Shown here: piece after piece, positions 11,295-22,859 of the stretch
Layout of the letters: each line of letters begins with the position of its first letter
Position numbering within the stretch: the first letter of the stretch is position 1
Assembly: GCF_001658025.2 (NCBI RefSeq)
Contig: NZ_CP014007.2
Location: 558,001 to 622,000 of the forward strand
Direction: 5' to 3'
DNA: 64,000 nt
DNA from: Kosakonia oryzae
GTDB taxonomy: Bacteria > Pseudomonadota > Gammaproteobacteria > Enterobacterales > Enterobacteriaceae
Translations under genes and position numbers: made by a program
Notes under the pieces: generated by a model
Seen by the model: only the letters and a program-made list of their open reading frames with translations
What the model was told of the DNA's origin: nothing
Database searches by the model: none

Positions 11295-12241
11295 TGAGTC
11301 GTCCTCGTCGTCGTGGTCGCGACGTGCATGGCGTGTTGCTGCTTGATAAACAGCAGGGCGCCTCGAGCAATGATGTGCTGCAAAAGGTCAAACGCCTCTA
11401 CAATGCTAACCGTGCCGGACATACCGGGGCGTTGGATCCGCTGGCGACCGGTATGTTGCCGATTTGTCTGGGCGAAGCAACAAAGTTTTCCCAGTATCTG
11501 CTGGATTCTGATAAACGCTATCGGGTCATTGCGCGGCTGGGCCAGCGAACTGATACTTCTGATGCGGACGGTCAAATTGTCGAAGAGCGCCCGGTAACCT
11601 TTACCGACGAGCAATTGGCTGCGGCGCTGGAGAGTTTCCGTGGCGATACGCAGCAAGTGCCGTCAATGTATTCCGCGCTGAAGTATCAGGGAAAGAAACT
11701 CTACGAGTATGCGCGCCAGGGTATTGAAGTGCCGCGTGAAGCCCGGCCTATTACCGTTTATGAACTGATATTTATTCGTCATGAAGGTAATGAGCTGGAG
11801 CTGGAAATCCACTGCTCTAAAGGGACTTACATTCGCACCATTATTGACGATCTGGGTGAGAAGCTGGGTTGTGGCGCGCATGTTATCTACCTGCGTCGTC
11901 TGGCGGTGAGCAAATACCCGGTTGAGAGGATGGTCACTCTGGAGCACTTGCACGAGCTGGTGGCCCAGGCTGAGCAGCAGAATATTCCGGCGGCACAGCT
12001 ACTGGATCCGCTGTTGATGCCAATGGACAGCCCGGCATCCGATTTTCCCGTCGTCAATATTCCTTCTGTCGTGGCCGCGTATTTCAAAAACGGTCAGCCA
12101 GTACGCGCATCAGCCGCGCCAAAAGAGGGGCTGGTACGCGTGACGGAAGGTGATGAAGGTAAATTTATCGGTATGGGCGAAATAGACGATGATGCGCGTG
12201 TGGCGCCGCGTCGTCTGGTTGTAGAGTATCCTGCTGTATAA
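11294..12241 (+). CDS. truB: tRNA pseudouridine-55 synthase
   Basis: TruB makes the pseudouridine at position 55 in the T-loop of nearly all tRNAs. 315 residues, the expected length. The catalytic aspartate lies in the motif [12 protein letters not shown] at about residue 48, and the C-terminal PUA-like RNA-binding region is present. AAGGAGG precedes the ATG, and the start overlaps the rbfA stop by one base. Confidence 0.97.
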   Translation: MSRPRRRGRDVHGVLLLDKQQGASSNDVLQKVKRLYNANRAGHTGALDPLATGMLPICLGEATKFSQYLLDSDKRYRVIARLGQRTDTSDADGQIVEERPVTFTDEQLAAALESFRGDTQQVPSMYSALKYQGKKLYEYARQGIEVPREARPITVYELIFIRHEGNELELEIHCSKGTYIRTIIDDLGEKLGCGAHVIYLRRLAVSKYPVERMVTLEHLHELVAQAEQQNIPAAQLLDPLLMPMDSPASDFPVVNIPSVVAAYFKNGQPVRASAAPKEGLVRVTEGDEGKFIGMGEIDDDARVAPRRLVVEYPAV

Positions 12242-12371
12242 CGGACTTACCTTGCGAGAACCTGTCACTACGAGTAGAATATTGCCGCTTAACGTTGGGC
12301 CATGTATTTAACATTGCCCGGCGTTAAACCCTGGGGTGCTGAATTAGAGATCGGCATCCTTTCATTTATAA

Positions 12372-12659
<288 letters not shown>

Positions 12660-12673
12660 GTCTGGCGAGTTTC

Positions 12674-12702
12674 AAGAAGGGGCCTTTATGGCCCCTTTTT
12701 TC
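12674..12702 (+). terminator. rpsO terminator
   Basis: The stem AAGGGGCC-TTTAT-GGCCCCTT is followed by T6. In E. coli this hairpin gives partial termination between rpsO and pnp. Confidence 0.93.
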
Positions 12703-12854
12703 AACCAGGCGGCAGCAATTGGCAGTAAACTAATGTATTGTTGCCATGTATGTCTTCACTGCAGAGGTTCGCGCGGCTAATGAGAGGCTTTATCCGCAAT
12801 GGGGCGGGTCAGGGTTGTCATTAGTCGCGAGGATGCATGAAGATTCGGTTTAAT

Positions 12855-12881
12855 TGTCAGCACGCCTTTGGTGTGCTGACA
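12855..12881 (+). promoter_or_regulatory. pnp leader stem-loop (RNase III / PNPase autoregulation)
   Basis: A 9-bp perfect stem TGTCAGCAC/GTGCTGACA with a short loop sits about 22 nt before the pnp start. It corresponds to the leader duplex that RNase III cleaves and PNPase then degrades in E. coli pnp autoregulation. E. coli also encodes the antisense RNA SraG in this interval; I could not verify it here. Confidence 0.7.
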
Positions 12882-12903
12882 TTCATTAAGAAAGGACAGA
12901 ATT

Positions 12904-15039
12904 TTGCTGAATCCGATCGTTCGTAAATTCCAGTACGGTCAACATACCGTTACGCTGGAAACCGGCATGATGGCTCGTCAGGCCACCGCTGCCGTAATGG
13001 TAAGCATGGATGACACCGCGGTATTTGTGACCGTAGTTGGCCAGAAAAAAGCGAAACCAGGTCAGGACTTTTTCCCGTTGACCGTTAACTATCAGGAGCG
13101 TACCTACGCTGCTGGTAAAATCCCCGGTGGTTTCTTCCGTCGTGAAGGCCGTCCGAGCGAAGGTGAAACCCTGATTGCGCGTCTGATTGACCGCCCGGTT
13201 CGCCCGTTGTTCCCGGAAGGCTTCGTTAATGAAGTTCAGGTTATTGCCACCGTCGTTTCCGTTAACCCGCAGGTTAACCCGGATATCGTCGCGATGATCG
13301 GTGCTTCCGCAGCCCTGTCTCTGTCCGGTATTCCGTTCAATGGTCCGATTGGCGCCGCTCGCGTGGGCTACATCAACGACCAGTACGTGCTGAACCCGAC
13401 CCAGGAAGAGCTGAAAGCGAGCAAGCTGGATCTGGTTGTTGCCGGTACTGAAGCGGCTGTTCTGATGGTGGAATCCGAAGCAGAACTGCTGAGCGAAGAT
13501 CAAATGCTGGGTGCTGTGGTATTTGGCCACGAACAGCAGCAAGTCGTTATCCAGAACATCAACGAACTGGTGAAAGAAGCCGGCAAACCGCGTTGGGACT
13601 GGCAGCCGGAAGCGGTAAACGAAGCGCTGAATGCACGCGTTGCCGCGCTGGCAGAATCTCGTCTGAGCGATGCATACCGCATCACCGACAAACAGGAACG
13701 TTATGCTCAGGTTGATGTGATCAAATCTGAAACTATCGCGACGCTGACTGCCGAAGACGAAACGCTGGACGCTAACGAGCTGGGCGAAATCCTGCACGCT
13801 ATCGAGAAAAATGTTGTTCGTAGCCGCGTACTGGCTGGCGAACCGCGCATCGATGGCCGCGAAAAAGATATGATCCGTGGTCTGGACGTTCGTACCGGTG
13901 TTCTGCCGCGTACTCACGGTTCTGCACTGTTCACCCGTGGTGAAACTCAGGCGCTGGTAACGGCAACGCTGGGTACTGCGCGTGATGCTCAGATCATCGA
14001 CGAACTGATGGGCGAGCGTACTGACTCTTTCCTGTTCCACTATAACTTCCCTCCGTACTCCGTAGGGGAAACCGGGATGGTCGGTTCGCCGAAGCGTCGT
14101 GAGATCGGTCACGGTCGTCTGGCAAAACGTGGCGTGCTGGCTGTGATGCCGGATGCAGAAAAATTCCCGTACACCGTTCGTGTGGTTTCTGAAATCACCG
14201 AATCCAACGGTTCTTCTTCCATGGCTTCCGTGTGTGGCGCTTCTCTGGCGCTGATGGATGCGGGCGTGCCGGTGAAAGCAGCCGTTGCAGGTATCGCAAT
14301 GGGTCTGGTGAAAGAAGGCGACAACTTTGTTGTTCTGTCTGACATCCTTGGCGATGAAGATCACCTGGGCGATATGGACTTCAAAGTGGCGGGTTCCCGC
14401 GACGGTATCTCTGCGCTGCAGATGGATATTAAAATTGAAGGTATCACCAAAGAGATCATGCAGGTTGCGCTGAACCAGGCGAAAGGCGCACGTCTGCATA
14501 TCCTGAGCGTGATGGAACAGGCGATTAATGCGCCGCGTGGTGATATCTCTGAATTTGCACCGCGTATCCACACCATCAAGATCAACCCGGACAAAATCAA
14601 AGACGTTATCGGTAAAGGCGGTTCTGTTATCCGTGCATTGACCGAAGAAACGGGCACTACTATTGAAATCGAAGACGACGGTACCGTGAAAATCGCGGCC
14701 ACCGATGGTGAAAAAGCGAAATTCGCTATTCGCCGTATCGAAGAAATCACCGCTGAGATCGAAGTGGGCCGTATCTACACTGGTAAAGTGACCCGTATCG
14801 TTGACTTTGGCGCGTTTGTTGCCATCGGCGGCGGTAAAGAAGGTCTGGTACACATCTCTCAGATCGCTGATAAGCGCGTTGAGAAAGTGACCGATTATCT
14901 GCAGATGGGCCAGGAAGTTCCGGTGAAAGTTCTGGAGGTTGATCGCCAGGGCCGTATTCGTCTGAGTATCAAAGAAGCGACTGAACAAACTCAGCCAGCT
15001 GAAGCGTTAGAAGCGCCACAAGCAGAGCAGGGCGAGTAA
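12904..15039 (+). CDS. pnp: Polynucleotide phosphorylase
   Basis: PNPase degrades RNA 3' to 5' by phosphorolysis, as part of the degradosome with RNase E. It starts with TTG at 12904, as in E. coli, preceded by AAAGGA, and has 711 residues. Two RNase PH domains (about 1-215 and 315-545) are joined by a helical linker. A KH domain ([15 protein letters not shown], about residue 560) and an S1 domain ([18 protein letters not shown], about 620-690) follow. The leader stem-loop at 12855-12881 suggests autoregulation. Confidence 0.98.
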   Translation: MLNPIVRKFQYGQHTVTLETGMMARQATAAVMVSMDDTAVFVTVVGQKKAKPGQDFFPLTVNYQERTYAAGKIPGGFFRREGRPSEGETLIARLIDRPVRPLFPEGFVNEVQVIATVVSVNPQVNPDIVAMIGASAALSLSGIPFNGPIGAARVGYINDQYVLNPTQEELKASKLDLVVAGTEAAVLMVESEAELLSEDQMLGAVVFGHEQQQVVIQNINELVKEAGKPRWDWQPEAVNEALNARVAALAESRLSDAYRITDKQERYAQVDVIKSETIATLTAEDETLDANELGEILHAIEKNVVRSRVLAGEPRIDGREKDMIRGLDVRTGVLPRTHGSALFTRGETQALVTATLGTARDAQIIDELMGERTDSFLFHYNFPPYSVGETGMVGSPKRREIGHGRLAKRGVLAVMPDAEKFPYTVRVVSEITESNGSSSMASVCGASLALMDAGVPVKAAVAGIAMGLVKEGDNFVVLSDILGDEDHLGDMDFKVAGSRDGISALQMDIKIEGITKEIMQVALNQAKGARLHILSVMEQAINAPRGDISEFAPRIHTIKINPDKIKDVIGKGGSVIRALTEETGTTIEIEDDGTVKIAATDGEKAKFAIRRIEEITAEIEVGRIYTGKVTRIVDFGAFVAIGGGKEGLVHISQIADKRVEKVTDYLQMGQEVPVKVLEVDRQGRIRLSIKEATEQTQPAEALEAPQAEQGE

Positions 15040-15050
15040 GGTTGCCTTTG

Positions 15051-15076
15051 CCCTCCGCCATCAGGCGGAGGGTTTA
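15051..15076 (+). terminator. Hairpin after pnp
   Basis: Perfect 9-bp stem CCCTCCGCC/GGCGGAGGG with an ATCA loop and a short T-rich tail. Probably a partial terminator or mRNA-stabilising hairpin before nlpI. Confidence 0.75.
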
Positions 15077-15149
15077 TTCGCAGGCAGGACGCCATGTTTG
15101 CAGCCGGGGGACAGGACGTTCATCCAATTGTTGTCTTCGGGAGTGGGAA

Positions 15150-16034
15150 ATGAAGCCTTTTTTGCGCTGGTGTTTCGTTGCGACAGCTTTAACGCTGGCA
15201 GGATGCAGCAACTCTGCCTGGCGTAAGAGCGAAGTCCTCGCGGTGCCATTGCAACCGACTTTGCAGCAAGAAGTGATTCTGGCACGCATGGAACAAATTC
15301 TTGCCAGTCGGGCTTTAACCGATGACGAACGCGCACAGCTTTTATATGAGCGCGGAGTGTTGTATGATAGTCTCGGTCTGAGGGCCTTAGCGCGGAATGA
15401 TTTCTCACAAGCGCTGGCAATTCGACCGGATATGCCTGAAGTATTCAACTACTTAGGCATTTATTTAACGCAGGCAGGCAATTTTGATGCTGCCTATGAA
15501 GCGTTTGATTCTGTACTTGAGCTTGATCCAACTTACAACTACGCGCACTTAAATCGCGGGATCGCATTGTATTACGGCGGTCGCGATAAGTTAGCGCAAG
15601 ATGATCTGCTGGCGTTTTATCAAGACGATCCTAATGATCCTTTCCGCAGCCTGTGGCTTTACATCGTTGAGCGAAAGCTTAATGAGAAGCAGGCAAAAGA
15701 AGCACTGAAACAGCGCTTCGAGAAATCGGACAAGGAACAATGGGGATGGAATATTGTCGAGTTCTACCTCGGTGACATTAGCGAAGCAACGCTAATGGAT
15801 CGCCTGAAGGCAGACGCAACGGATAACACCTCGCTCGCTGAGCATCTCAGTGAAACCAACTTCTATTTAGGTAAGTATTACCTAAGTCTGGGGGATAAGG
15901 ACAGCGCCACGGCACTGTTCAAACTAACGGTTGCCAACAACGTCCATAATTTTGTTGAGCACCGTTACGCATTGTTGGAATTAGCGCTCTTGGGCCAGGA
16001 GCACGATGACCTGGCAGAATCGGACCAGCAATAG
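15150..16034 (+). CDS. nlpI: Outer-membrane lipoprotein NlpI
   Basis: NlpI is a TPR adaptor lipoprotein that brings peptidoglycan endopeptidases such as MepS to the protease Prc. The ATG at 15150 gives 294 residues; longer frames upstream lack the signal peptide at their N-terminus. A lipoprotein signal ends in LAGC, with acylated Cys19. Several tetratricopeptide repeats span about residues 60-200 (for example [20 protein letters not shown]). It lies between pnp and deaD as in E. coli. Confidence 0.97.
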   Translation: MKPFLRWCFVATALTLAGCSNSAWRKSEVLAVPLQPTLQQEVILARMEQILASRALTDDERAQLLYERGVLYDSLGLRALARNDFSQALAIRPDMPEVFNYLGIYLTQAGNFDAAYEAFDSVLELDPTYNYAHLNRGIALYYGGRDKLAQDDLLAFYQDDPNDPFRSLWLYIVERKLNEKQAKEALKQRFEKSDKEQWGWNIVEFYLGDISEATLMDRLKADATDNTSLAEHLSETNFYLGKYYLSLGDKDSATALFKLTVANNVHNFVEHRYALLELALLGQEHDDLAESDQQ

Positions 16035-16140
16035 CTGACGAACATATCAGCCCGTAATCTCTTTTGATTGCCATCATCTTCACGGGTGAGGGCTTCATTG
16101 TTCGTTAATCAACCTACTTTGAGCCGGTTCACACTTTTCA

Positions 16141-16221
16141 ATGAAAATTGCTAATCATTTTCACGATGAGTTATGTAGACTGGCCGCCAATGACATAGAG
16201 GCACTTGTACTACATGGCTGA
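16141..16221 (+). CDS. yrbN: YrbN, 26-residue leader protein overlapping deaD
   Basis: The frame ATG 16141 to TGA 16221 encodes 26 residues beginning [14 protein letters not shown]. This closely resembles the small protein YrbN found between nlpI and deaD in E. coli. The last 8 nt overlap the deaD start codon, so ribosomes ending here could reinitiate on deaD. The product has no known biochemical role; the arrangement suggests translational coupling. Confidence 0.8.
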   Translation: MKIANHFHDELCRLAANDIEALVLHG

Positions 16222-18118
16222 ATTCGAAACCACTTTTGCAGATCTGGGCCTGAAGGCTCCTATCCTTGAAGCCCTGAACGATCTCGGTTACGAAAAACCA
16301 TCTCCGATCCAGGCTGAGTGCATTCCGCACCTGCTGTCTGGTCGTGACGTACTGGGCATGGCCCAGACTGGTAGCGGTAAAACCGCAGCGTTTTCTCTTC
16401 CGCTGCTCCATAACATCGATCCGGACCTGCGTGCGCCGCAGATCCTTGTGCTTGCTCCGACCCGCGAACTGGCGGTTCAGGTAGCTGAAGCAATGACCGA
16501 TTTTTCTAAACATATGCATGGCGTAAACGTTGTTGCCCTGTACGGCGGCCAGCGTTATGACGTGCAATTACGCGCCCTGCGCCAGGGGCCGCAGATCGTC
16601 GTCGGTACGCCGGGGCGTCTGCTGGATCACCTGAAACGCGGTACGCTGGATCTCTCTAAACTGAGCGGTCTGGTTCTGGATGAAGCCGACGAAATGCTGC
16701 GCATGGGCTTTATCGAAGACGTTGAAACGATTATGGCGCAGATCCCGGAAGGTCATCAGACCGCGCTGTTCTCTGCAACCATGCCGGAAGCGATCCGTCG
16801 CATTACCCGCCGCTTTATGAAAGAGCCGCAGGAAGTGCGCATTCAGTCCAGCGTAACTACTCGCCCGGACATCAGCCAGAGCTACTGGACGGTGTACGGC
16901 ATGCGTAAAAACGAAGCGCTGGTTCGTTTCCTCGAAGCGGAAGATTTTGATGCGGCGATCATCTTCGTTCGTACCAAAAACGCGACGCTGGAAGTGGCTG
17001 AAGCCCTGGAGCGCAACGGTTATAACAGCGCCGCGCTGAACGGCGACATGAACCAGGCGCTGCGTGAGCAGACTCTGGAACGCCTGAAAGATGGTCGTCT
17101 TGATATCCTGATCGCTACCGACGTTGCGGCGCGTGGTCTGGACGTTGAGCGTATCAGCCTGGTCGTTAACTACGACATTCCGATGGATTCTGAATCCTAC
17201 GTTCACCGTATCGGCCGTACCGGTCGTGCGGGTCGCGCTGGCCGTGCACTGCTGTTCGTTGAGAACCGCGAGCGCCGTCTGCTGCGCAACATTGAACGCA
17301 CCATGAAGCTGACCATTCCGGAAGTCGAGCTGCCGAACGCAGAACTGCTGGGCAAACGCCGTCTGGAAAAATTCGCCGCGAAAGTACAGCAGCAGCTGGA
17401 AAGCAGCGATCTGGATCAATACCGCGCGCTGCTGGCAAAAATCCAGCCTTCTTCCGAAGAAGAGATGGACATTGAAACGCTGGCCGCTGCATTGCTGAAA
17501 ATGGCACAGGGCGAGCGTCCGCTGATTCTGCCACCGGATGCGCCAATGCGTCCGCGTCGCGAATTCCGCGAACGTGATGACCGTTTCGAACGCCGTGGCG
17601 ATCGCAACGACCGTGGCCCGCGCGGCGAGCGTTCCGAGCGCGGTGGTGAAGATCGCCCGCGTCGTGAACGTCGTGATGTTGGCGACATGGAACTGTACCG
17701 CATTGAAGTGGGCCGTGATGACGGTGTTGAAGTACGTCATATCGTTGGCGCGATTGCTAACGAAGGCGATATCAGCAGCCGTTACATCGGTAACATCAAG
17801 CTGTTTGGTTCTCACTCTACTATCGAGCTGCCGAAAGGTATGCCGGGTGAAGTTCTGCAGCACTTCACGCGTACGCGTATTCTCAACAAACCGATGAATA
17901 TGCAGTTGCTGGGCGATGCTCAGCCGCGCGAGCGTAACGAACGTCGCGGTGGCGGTGAGCGCCGTGGTGGTTTTGGTGGCGAACGTCGTGAAGGCGGTCG
18001 TAGCGAAGGCCGTCGTTTCAGCGGTGAGCGTCAGGAAGGCCGTAGTTTTGGTGGCGAACGTCGTGCTCCGCGCCGCGATCGTGACGAAAGCACCAGCCGT
18101 CGTCGCAACGACGCATAA
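16214..18118 (+). CDS. deaD: DEAD-box RNA helicase DeaD/CsdA
   Basis: CsdA unwinds RNA in 50S assembly and cold-shock mRNA turnover. The ATG at 16214 gives 634 residues starting MAEFETTF; a TTG at 16205 would add only MYY and is rejected. Core helicase motifs are intact: AQTGSGKT (I), PTRELA (Ia), DEAD (II), SAT (III), RGLD (V) and [10 protein letters not shown] (VI). A C-terminal RNA-binding domain (about 480-560) is followed by a long Arg/Gly/Glu-rich tail with repeated GGERR-like units. The overlapping yrbN probably controls translation. Confidence 0.97.
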   Translation: MAEFETTFADLGLKAPILEALNDLGYEKPSPIQAECIPHLLSGRDVLGMAQTGSGKTAAFSLPLLHNIDPDLRAPQILVLAPTRELAVQVAEAMTDFSKHMHGVNVVALYGGQRYDVQLRALRQGPQIVVGTPGRLLDHLKRGTLDLSKLSGLVLDEADEMLRMGFIEDVETIMAQIPEGHQTALFSATMPEAIRRITRRFMKEPQEVRIQSSVTTRPDISQSYWTVYGMRKNEALVRFLEAEDFDAAIIFVRTKNATLEVAEALERNGYNSAALNGDMNQALREQTLERLKDGRLDILIATDVAARGLDVERISLVVNYDIPMDSESYVHRIGRTGRAGRAGRALLFVENRERRLLRNIERTMKLTIPEVELPNAELLGKRRLEKFAAKVQQQLESSDLDQYRALLAKIQPSSEEEMDIETLAAALLKMAQGERPLILPPDAPMRPRREFRERDDRFERRGDRNDRGPRGERSERGGEDRPRRERRDVGDMELYRIEVGRDDGVEVRHIVGAIANEGDISSRYIGNIKLFGSHSTIELPKGMPGEVLQHFTRTRILNKPMNMQLLGDAQPRERNERRGGGERRGGFGGERREGGRSEGRRFSGERQEGRSFGGERRAPRRDRDESTSRRRNDA

Positions 18119-18150
18119 TTTTCCTTACGATCTGTAAAGAAAAAGATACA

Positions 18151-18181
18151 GCCCCGGTCAAAACGATCGGGGTTTTTTTTA
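18151..18181 (+). terminator. deaD terminator
   Basis: GCCCCGGTC...GATCGGGG followed by T8; a strong intrinsic terminator about 32 nt after the deaD stop. Confidence 0.92.
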
Positions 18182-18186
18182 TCTGC

Positions 18187-18212
18187 AATGTACTCTTGTA
18201 CTGGTACAATGC
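18187..18212 (+). promoter_or_regulatory. Putative TrpR operator in the mtr promoter
   Basis: The palindrome TTGTAC-TGGTACAA at about 18197-18209, within AATGTACTC...ACAATGCA, resembles the TrpR operator half-sites (GTAC spaced across a dyad) known upstream of E. coli mtr. TyrR boxes are also expected in this promoter, but I could not place them securely. Confidence 0.55.
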
Positions 18213-18256
18213 AGCGGCCTGAATCCAGGCTTTGAATCCACAGGAGAATATTTCAG

Positions 18257-19501
18257 ATGTCGACACTGACAACCACACAGGCTTCCCCTTCGCTGTTCGG
18301 CGGGGTGGTAATTATCGGCGGCACCATCATTGGCGCAGGCATGTTCTCGTTGCCCGTAGTGATGTCCGGCGCGTGGTTCTTTTGGTCACTGCTGGCACTG
18401 CTGTTTACCTGGTTCTGCATGCTGCACTCGGGGTTGATGATTCTTGAGGCCAACCTTAACTATCGCAGCGGGGCAAGTTTCGACACCATCACCAAAGATT
18501 TGCTGGGAAAAGGCTGGAATCTGGTGAATGGCGTCTCGATTGCCTTCGTGCTTTATATTCTGACTTACGCTTACATTTCGGCGAGCGGCTCCATTCTGCA
18601 TCATACTTTTGCCGAAATGTCGCTGAACGTGTCGCCGCGTCTGGCGGGATTGTGCTTTGCGTTAGGCGTTGCTTTTATCGTTTGGCTCTCCACGCACGCA
18701 GTCAGCCGCATGACGGCGATCGTGCTTGGGGCGAAAGTGATCACGTTTTTCCTCACCTTTGGCAGCCTGCTCGGGCACGTGCAGCCCGCGACATTGTTTA
18801 ATGTGGCGCAAAGCGACGCATCCTATACGCCCTATTTGCTGATGACGCTGCCGTTTTGCCTTGCCTCATTTGGCTATCACGGCAACGTTCCAAGCCTGAT
18901 GAAATACTACGGCAAAGATCCGCGCACTATCACCCGTTGCCTGGTCTACGGCACGTTACTGGCGTTGGGGCTGTATGTTGTCTGGCTGCTGGTGACGATG
19001 GGCAATATCCCGCGTCCGGCATTTATTGAGATCGCTGCGAAGGGCGGCAACATTGATGTGCTGGTGCAGGCGCTCAGCGGCGTGTTGAATAGCCGTAGCC
19101 TGGATCTGCTGTTAGTGATTTTCTCCAACTTTGCAGTTGCCAGCTCATTCCTGGGCGTGACTTTGGGGCTGTTCGATTATCTGGCGGATCTGTTTGGGTT
19201 TGACGATTCACCGGCTGGGCGCTTCAAAACGGCTTTGCTGACGTTTGTACCGCCGATTGTCGGTGGTTTACTGTGGCCGAATGGTTTTCTGTATGCCATT
19301 GGTTATGCGGGGCTGGCGGCAACGATTTGGGCGGCGATTGTTCCTGCGCTGCTGGCGAATGCGTCACGTAAACGCTTTGGCAGCCCGGCGTTTCGCGTCT
19401 GGGGCGGCAAGCCAATGATTATCCTGATTCTGCTGTTTGGCATCGGTAACGCCGTAGTACACCTGCTTTCCAGCTTCAATCTGCTGCCGGTTTATCAGTA
19501 A
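18257..19501 (+). CDS. mtr: Tryptophan-specific proton symporter Mtr
   Basis: Mtr is the high-affinity tryptophan permease of the HAAAP family. 414 residues, identical in length to E. coli Mtr, with about eleven hydrophobic segments beginning at residue 13 ([19 protein letters not shown]). The ATG is preceded by ACAGGAGAAT. It is a single-gene unit between the deaD terminator and a REP cluster. The operator-like palindrome upstream fits repression by Trp-bound TrpR. Confidence 0.97.
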   Translation: MSTLTTTQASPSLFGGVVIIGGTIIGAGMFSLPVVMSGAWFFWSLLALLFTWFCMLHSGLMILEANLNYRSGASFDTITKDLLGKGWNLVNGVSIAFVLYILTYAYISASGSILHHTFAEMSLNVSPRLAGLCFALGVAFIVWLSTHAVSRMTAIVLGAKVITFFLTFGSLLGHVQPATLFNVAQSDASYTPYLLMTLPFCLASFGYHGNVPSLMKYYGKDPRTITRCLVYGTLLALGLYVVWLLVTMGNIPRPAFIEIAAKGGNIDVLVQALSGVLNSRSLDLLLVIFSNFAVASSFLGVTLGLFDYLADLFGFDDSPAGRFKTALLTFVPPIVGGLLWPNGFLYAIGYAGLAATIWAAIVPALLANASRKRFGSPAFRVWGGKPMIILILLFGIGNAVVHLLSSFNLLPVYQ

Positions 19502-19506
19502 TTTCA

Positions 19507-19578
19507 GGCCGGGTGGCGTTGCGCTTACCCGGCCTGCAAAGCCACCGGGCCGGATAAGGTGCAAACCGCTATCCGGCA
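19507..19578. repeat. REP/BIME cluster between mtr and yhbW
   Basis: Two or three palindromic units in tandem (GCCGGGTGGCG...TTACCCGGC; GGCCGGATAAGG...CTATCCGGC) fill the space between the convergent genes mtr and yhbW. This is a bacterial interspersed mosaic element that probably protects both 3' ends. Confidence 0.88.
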
Positions 19579-19588
19579 CAGACAAAAA

Positions 19589-20596
19589 CTATCCGAGCAG
19601 TGCTTCTTTCACCTGCATCGCCAGCTCAAACGAGTAGAGCCGTGCCTGGTGATCGAAAATTTGCCCATTAACCATGATTTCATCCGCGTCGGTTTCCCGC
19701 AGGATCGACTCCAGCCCGTGGCGCACCTTCGCTTTATCCCCGACCAGCGACATGCTCAGCGCCTGCTGTACGCCATACTGCTCCGACGGTGACCAGAACT
19801 GATCCATATTGGCGATTGGCGGCGGCAACTGCGCCGTTTCACCCCGGCGCAGTTTCACAAATGCCTGCTGCATGGAGGTAAAGAGGAATTCCGCATCGCG
19901 GTTGCTGTCGGCGACAACAATGTTGATGCACACCATTGCATAAGGTTTCTCCAGCCGCGCGGAAGGTTTGAAATTCGTGCGATAGAGATGCAGCGCCTGG
20001 AACAACATATCCGGCGCAAAGTGCGAGGCAAAAGCAAACGGCAGGCCGAGTTGTGCGGCCAGTTGCGCACTGTACAGGCTGGAACCCAGCAACCAGACCG
20101 GGATCTGCTCGCCGTAACCCGGCACAGGACGGACATGCGGGTTCGGATCGCGGGCGTCAAACCAGTCCACCAGTTCGGCTACATCGCGCGGGAAGTTATC
20201 AATATCGCCGCTCATATGGCGACGTAACGCCATCATGGTGCGCTGATCGCTGCCTGGTGCGCGGCCGAGACCCAGATCGATGCGTCCCGGATAGAGTGTA
20301 TTTAGCGTGCCAAACTGCTCGGCAATCACCAGCGGCGAGTGGTTCGGCAGCATCACGCCGCCGGAACCCAGGTGCAGGGTTTGCGTATTGGCGGCAAGAT
20401 AGCCAATCAGCACCGACGTCGCGGCGCTGGCGATGCCTGTCATATTGTGGTGTTCCGCCAGCCAGTAACGGTGATAGCCACGCTTCTCAGCCAATTTCGC
20501 CAGATCCAGCGAATGGGTAAACGCCTCGCGGGCAGAGGAGCCTTGTGGGATCGGCGCGAGATCCAGCACCGAAAAGGGAATTGTTTTCTCAGACAT
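19589..20596 (-). CDS. yhbW: YhbW, luciferase-like FMN-dependent monooxygenase family protein
   Basis: 335 residues of the bacterial luciferase-like fold (single-domain LLM family). The N-terminus ([21 protein letters not shown]), the motif YWLAEHHN and the stretch DLGLGRAPG are hallmarks of this subgroup. The substrate is unknown; the family uses reduced flavin and O2 or acts as flavin oxidoreductases. It is monocistronic and convergent with mtr. Confidence 0.93.
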   Translation of the reverse strand: MSEKTIPFSVLDLAPIPQGSSAREAFTHSLDLAKLAEKRGYHRYWLAEHHNMTGIASAATSVLIGYLAANTQTLHLGSGGVMLPNHSPLVIAEQFGTLNTLYPGRIDLGLGRAPGSDQRTMMALRRHMSGDIDNFPRDVAELVDWFDARDPNPHVRPVPGYGEQIPVWLLGSSLYSAQLAAQLGLPFAFASHFAPDMLFQALHLYRTNFKPSARLEKPYAMVCINIVVADSNRDAEFLFTSMQQAFVKLRRGETAQLPPPIANMDQFWSPSEQYGVQQALSMSLVGDKAKVRHGLESILRETDADEIMVNGQIFDHQARLYSFELAMQVKEALLG

Positions 20597-20737
20597 AGAA
20601 ACTCACTTTGCTACAGCATCGTCATCAGATTGAAGGTCTTCTTCCAGCCTGGCCCAGAGTAGCGGGACAGGCCAGAAAAGCTGCAACTTTTATAGTGCAT
20701 TAACCTTTGCTGAAAGCTGTTAACAAAGTGAGCTTTA

Positions 20738-21616
20738 TTAAAGTTCTAACTGCAAGCCAGGCAACCTGCGCCAGTAGCCATTACAGTCGCTGTGAGACGT
20801 GAGCGGCAGCGGCGCGTTGCCCGTTTCATTCGCTTTAAACGCGTCCAGCATGGCGAACGTTTCCGGTCCCATCGGCGACAGACGCACGATATCGACAACA
20901 TCTTTCATCGAAACCAGTTCATTGCCGAGGTTATAGACATAGCCGCTCATCGTCTGGATGCCATTGAGAACAAACACTTGCTGGTTCTCCTGCGACACCA
21001 TGCTGCGTCCGTTCGGGTATTTAATGCAGCAGGTTTCGCACTCATCTTTCGGTCTGTCTTCCGAGCGCGCGGTAAAGCAGCGGGCGGAATATGCCAGCGG
21101 CAGATGGCCGTAGCTCAACACTTCTACCTCGAACTGCCGACGAATGCCCAGCGTTTCGCACTGTTCGAGCAGATTGACCAGCCAGTCCCGGGAAAGCTCG
21201 ACCGGCATGCACCAGCGCACCATGCCTTGTTTGAGCAGCAGACGCAGCGTCACGGCGTTATAGCAGTTAAGGGCGTGCCCGGCGACGAAAGGCAATTTAC
21301 GGTCAGCGCACATGTTCACTACGCCTAAATCGCTGGCTTCCAGCAGAAATTCGCCGTTATCAACATAGCGCTTCAGTTCGTTTAATTCTGAGGAGGCTTG
21401 CACCAGCGCCAGCGTGGAGAGCACGACCTGTTTGCCGCTACTGGCGAGCGTTTTTGCCATCTCCAGCCAGTCGCCCACTTTGGTCGCGCGACGCTTGCTG
21501 CACACCGCCTCGCCAAGATAAATCACATCAGCGCTGCTGCTGGCAGCCTGGCGGTAAAAATCTTCCAGCGTCTCTTTTGGCCAGTAATAAAGGACCGGCC
21601 CTAATGAATATTTCAT
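20738..21616 (-). CDS. ubiV: UbiV, O2-independent ubiquinone hydroxylation protein (U32 family)
   Basis: UbiU and UbiV form a heterodimer needed, with UbiT, to make ubiquinone without oxygen. 292 residues. The four cysteines known to bind the 4Fe-4S cluster are visible: C39 in AVCSKR and three in the segment ARCF...ECETCC. Peptidase-U32 family resemblance is across the whole length, without implied protease activity. It is downstream of ubiU with a 7-nt gap, so the two are one operon. Confidence 0.95.
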   Translation of the reverse strand: MKYSLGPVLYYWPKETLEDFYRQAASSSADVIYLGEAVCSKRRATKVGDWLEMAKTLASSGKQVVLSTLALVQASSELNELKRYVDNGEFLLEASDLGVVNMCADRKLPFVAGHALNCYNAVTLRLLLKQGMVRWCMPVELSRDWLVNLLEQCETLGIRRQFEVEVLSYGHLPLAYSARCFTARSEDRPKDECETCCIKYPNGRSMVSQENQQVFVLNGIQTMSGYVYNLGNELVSMKDVVDIVRLSPMGPETFAMLDAFKANETGNAPLPLTSHSDCNGYWRRLPGLQLEL

Positions 21617-21623
21617 TGTCTAC

Positions 21624-22619
21624 CTACTGCCATTTACGGTGATATGCGCCGAGCGTGGTTTGTGTGCCTTCCGACATGGCTCCTAACGTCTCCATCCATG
21701 CGGATTGCGGGACAAAGCCCTGCGGCGCGGCCATGCAACGATCAATAGCCTGACGCCACACCTTCGCCACCTGGCTGACATACGCCGGGCTGCGCTGGCG
21801 GCCTTCGATTTTTACCGAGGCGATATTGGCTGCCAACAATTCCGGCAACAGCTCCAGCGTATTCAGGCTGGTGGGCTCTTCCAGCGCATGATAACGCTCG
21901 CCATCCACCAGATAACGCCCTTTGCACAGCGTGGGATAACCCGCGTTTTCACCCTCCTGATAGCGGTCGATCAGCACGTCATTCAAACGGGATTCCAGCC
22001 CTTGCGGTGTTTGCTGCCAGCGGACAAAACGCGCGGGCGAACAGGCGCCGACGGTATTGGGCGATTCACCGGTGAGATAGGAGGAGAGGTAGCAACGGCC
22101 TTCGGCCATAATGCACAGGCTGCCGAAAGCGAAGACCTCCAGCGGAACGGGCGTTGCACGCGCCAGTTGTTTCACCTGATGAATGGATAAAACGCGCGGC
22201 AGTACCACGCGTGCGACATCAAAGTGACGGTGGTAAAAGCGGATGGCTTCTTCGTTAGTGGCGGAGGCCTGCACGGATACATGACGCTCAATATGCGGAT
22301 AACGCTCGGCGGCGTATTCCAGCATCGCCAGATCGGCAAGGATCAGCGCATCGGCACCCATCTGTGCGGCCATATCCACGGCCCGCTCCCAGCGCTGGTA
22401 GCCATCCGGGTGAGCAAAAGTATTAATGGCGATATGCAGTTTGCGGCGGTGCTGATGAACAAAACTCACCGCCTCCTGGAGTTTTTTCTCCGTAAAGTTG
22501 AGTCCGGCAAAATGGCGGGCGTTCGTATCATCTTTCAGCCCGATATAAACCGCGTCGGCGCCGTTTTCGATAGCCGCCTTCAATGCCGGAAGGTTTCCGG
22601 CAGGGCAGAGCAACTCCAT
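21624..22619 (-). CDS. ubiU: UbiU, O2-independent ubiquinone hydroxylation protein (U32 family)
   Basis: Partner of UbiV in anaerobic hydroxylation of the ubiquinone ring, reported to use prephenate as oxygen donor. The ATG at 22619 gives 331 residues starting MELLCPAGNLPALK; the open frame reaches 22676 but the extra residues have no counterpart. The four cluster cysteines are in GSLC, GRCY, GACS and TLCKG. It lies divergent from ubiT across a 240-nt intergenic region. An FNR site is expected, but I could not identify a convincing one. Confidence 0.95.
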   Translation of the reverse strand: MELLCPAGNLPALKAAIENGADAVYIGLKDDTNARHFAGLNFTEKKLQEAVSFVHQHRRKLHIAINTFAHPDGYQRWERAVDMAAQMGADALILADLAMLEYAAERYPHIERHVSVQASATNEEAIRFYHRHFDVARVVLPRVLSIHQVKQLARATPVPLEVFAFGSLCIMAEGRCYLSSYLTGESPNTVGACSPARFVRWQQTPQGLESRLNDVLIDRYQEGENAGYPTLCKGRYLVDGERYHALEEPTSLNTLELLPELLAANIASVKIEGRQRSPAYVSQVAKVWRQAIDRCMAAPQGFVPQSAWMETLGAMSEGTQTTLGAYHRKWQ

Positions 22620-22859
22620 AGTGTATCCTGCAATCAGCGGGCCAGAAGGCCCGGACGTACCCCGCAGGGTCGCCAAATTGTTAACGAACTGGGATTTTAG
22701 TTAACCTGCTGGCGACAATTTTTGATTTAAGGCAGTTAAATGCGTATTGATGGAGCCATAACTGCCGTCTATTTATTGCCGGATTGTTGATTTGCGCCGC
22801 TATGCTGTGACGGGAATATGGCAAAATAGCCGCAATTATCATTTCTGGGAGTTAAGCCC

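Noticed and set aside
12886-14988. 700-codon open frame on the minus strand
   Set aside because: It is antisense to pnp, a codon-bias shadow without domain resemblance.
22680-22859. FNR site between ubiU and ubiT
   Set aside because: TTGAT occurs but no ATCAA partner lies at the right spacing, so the expected anaerobic control is not visible.
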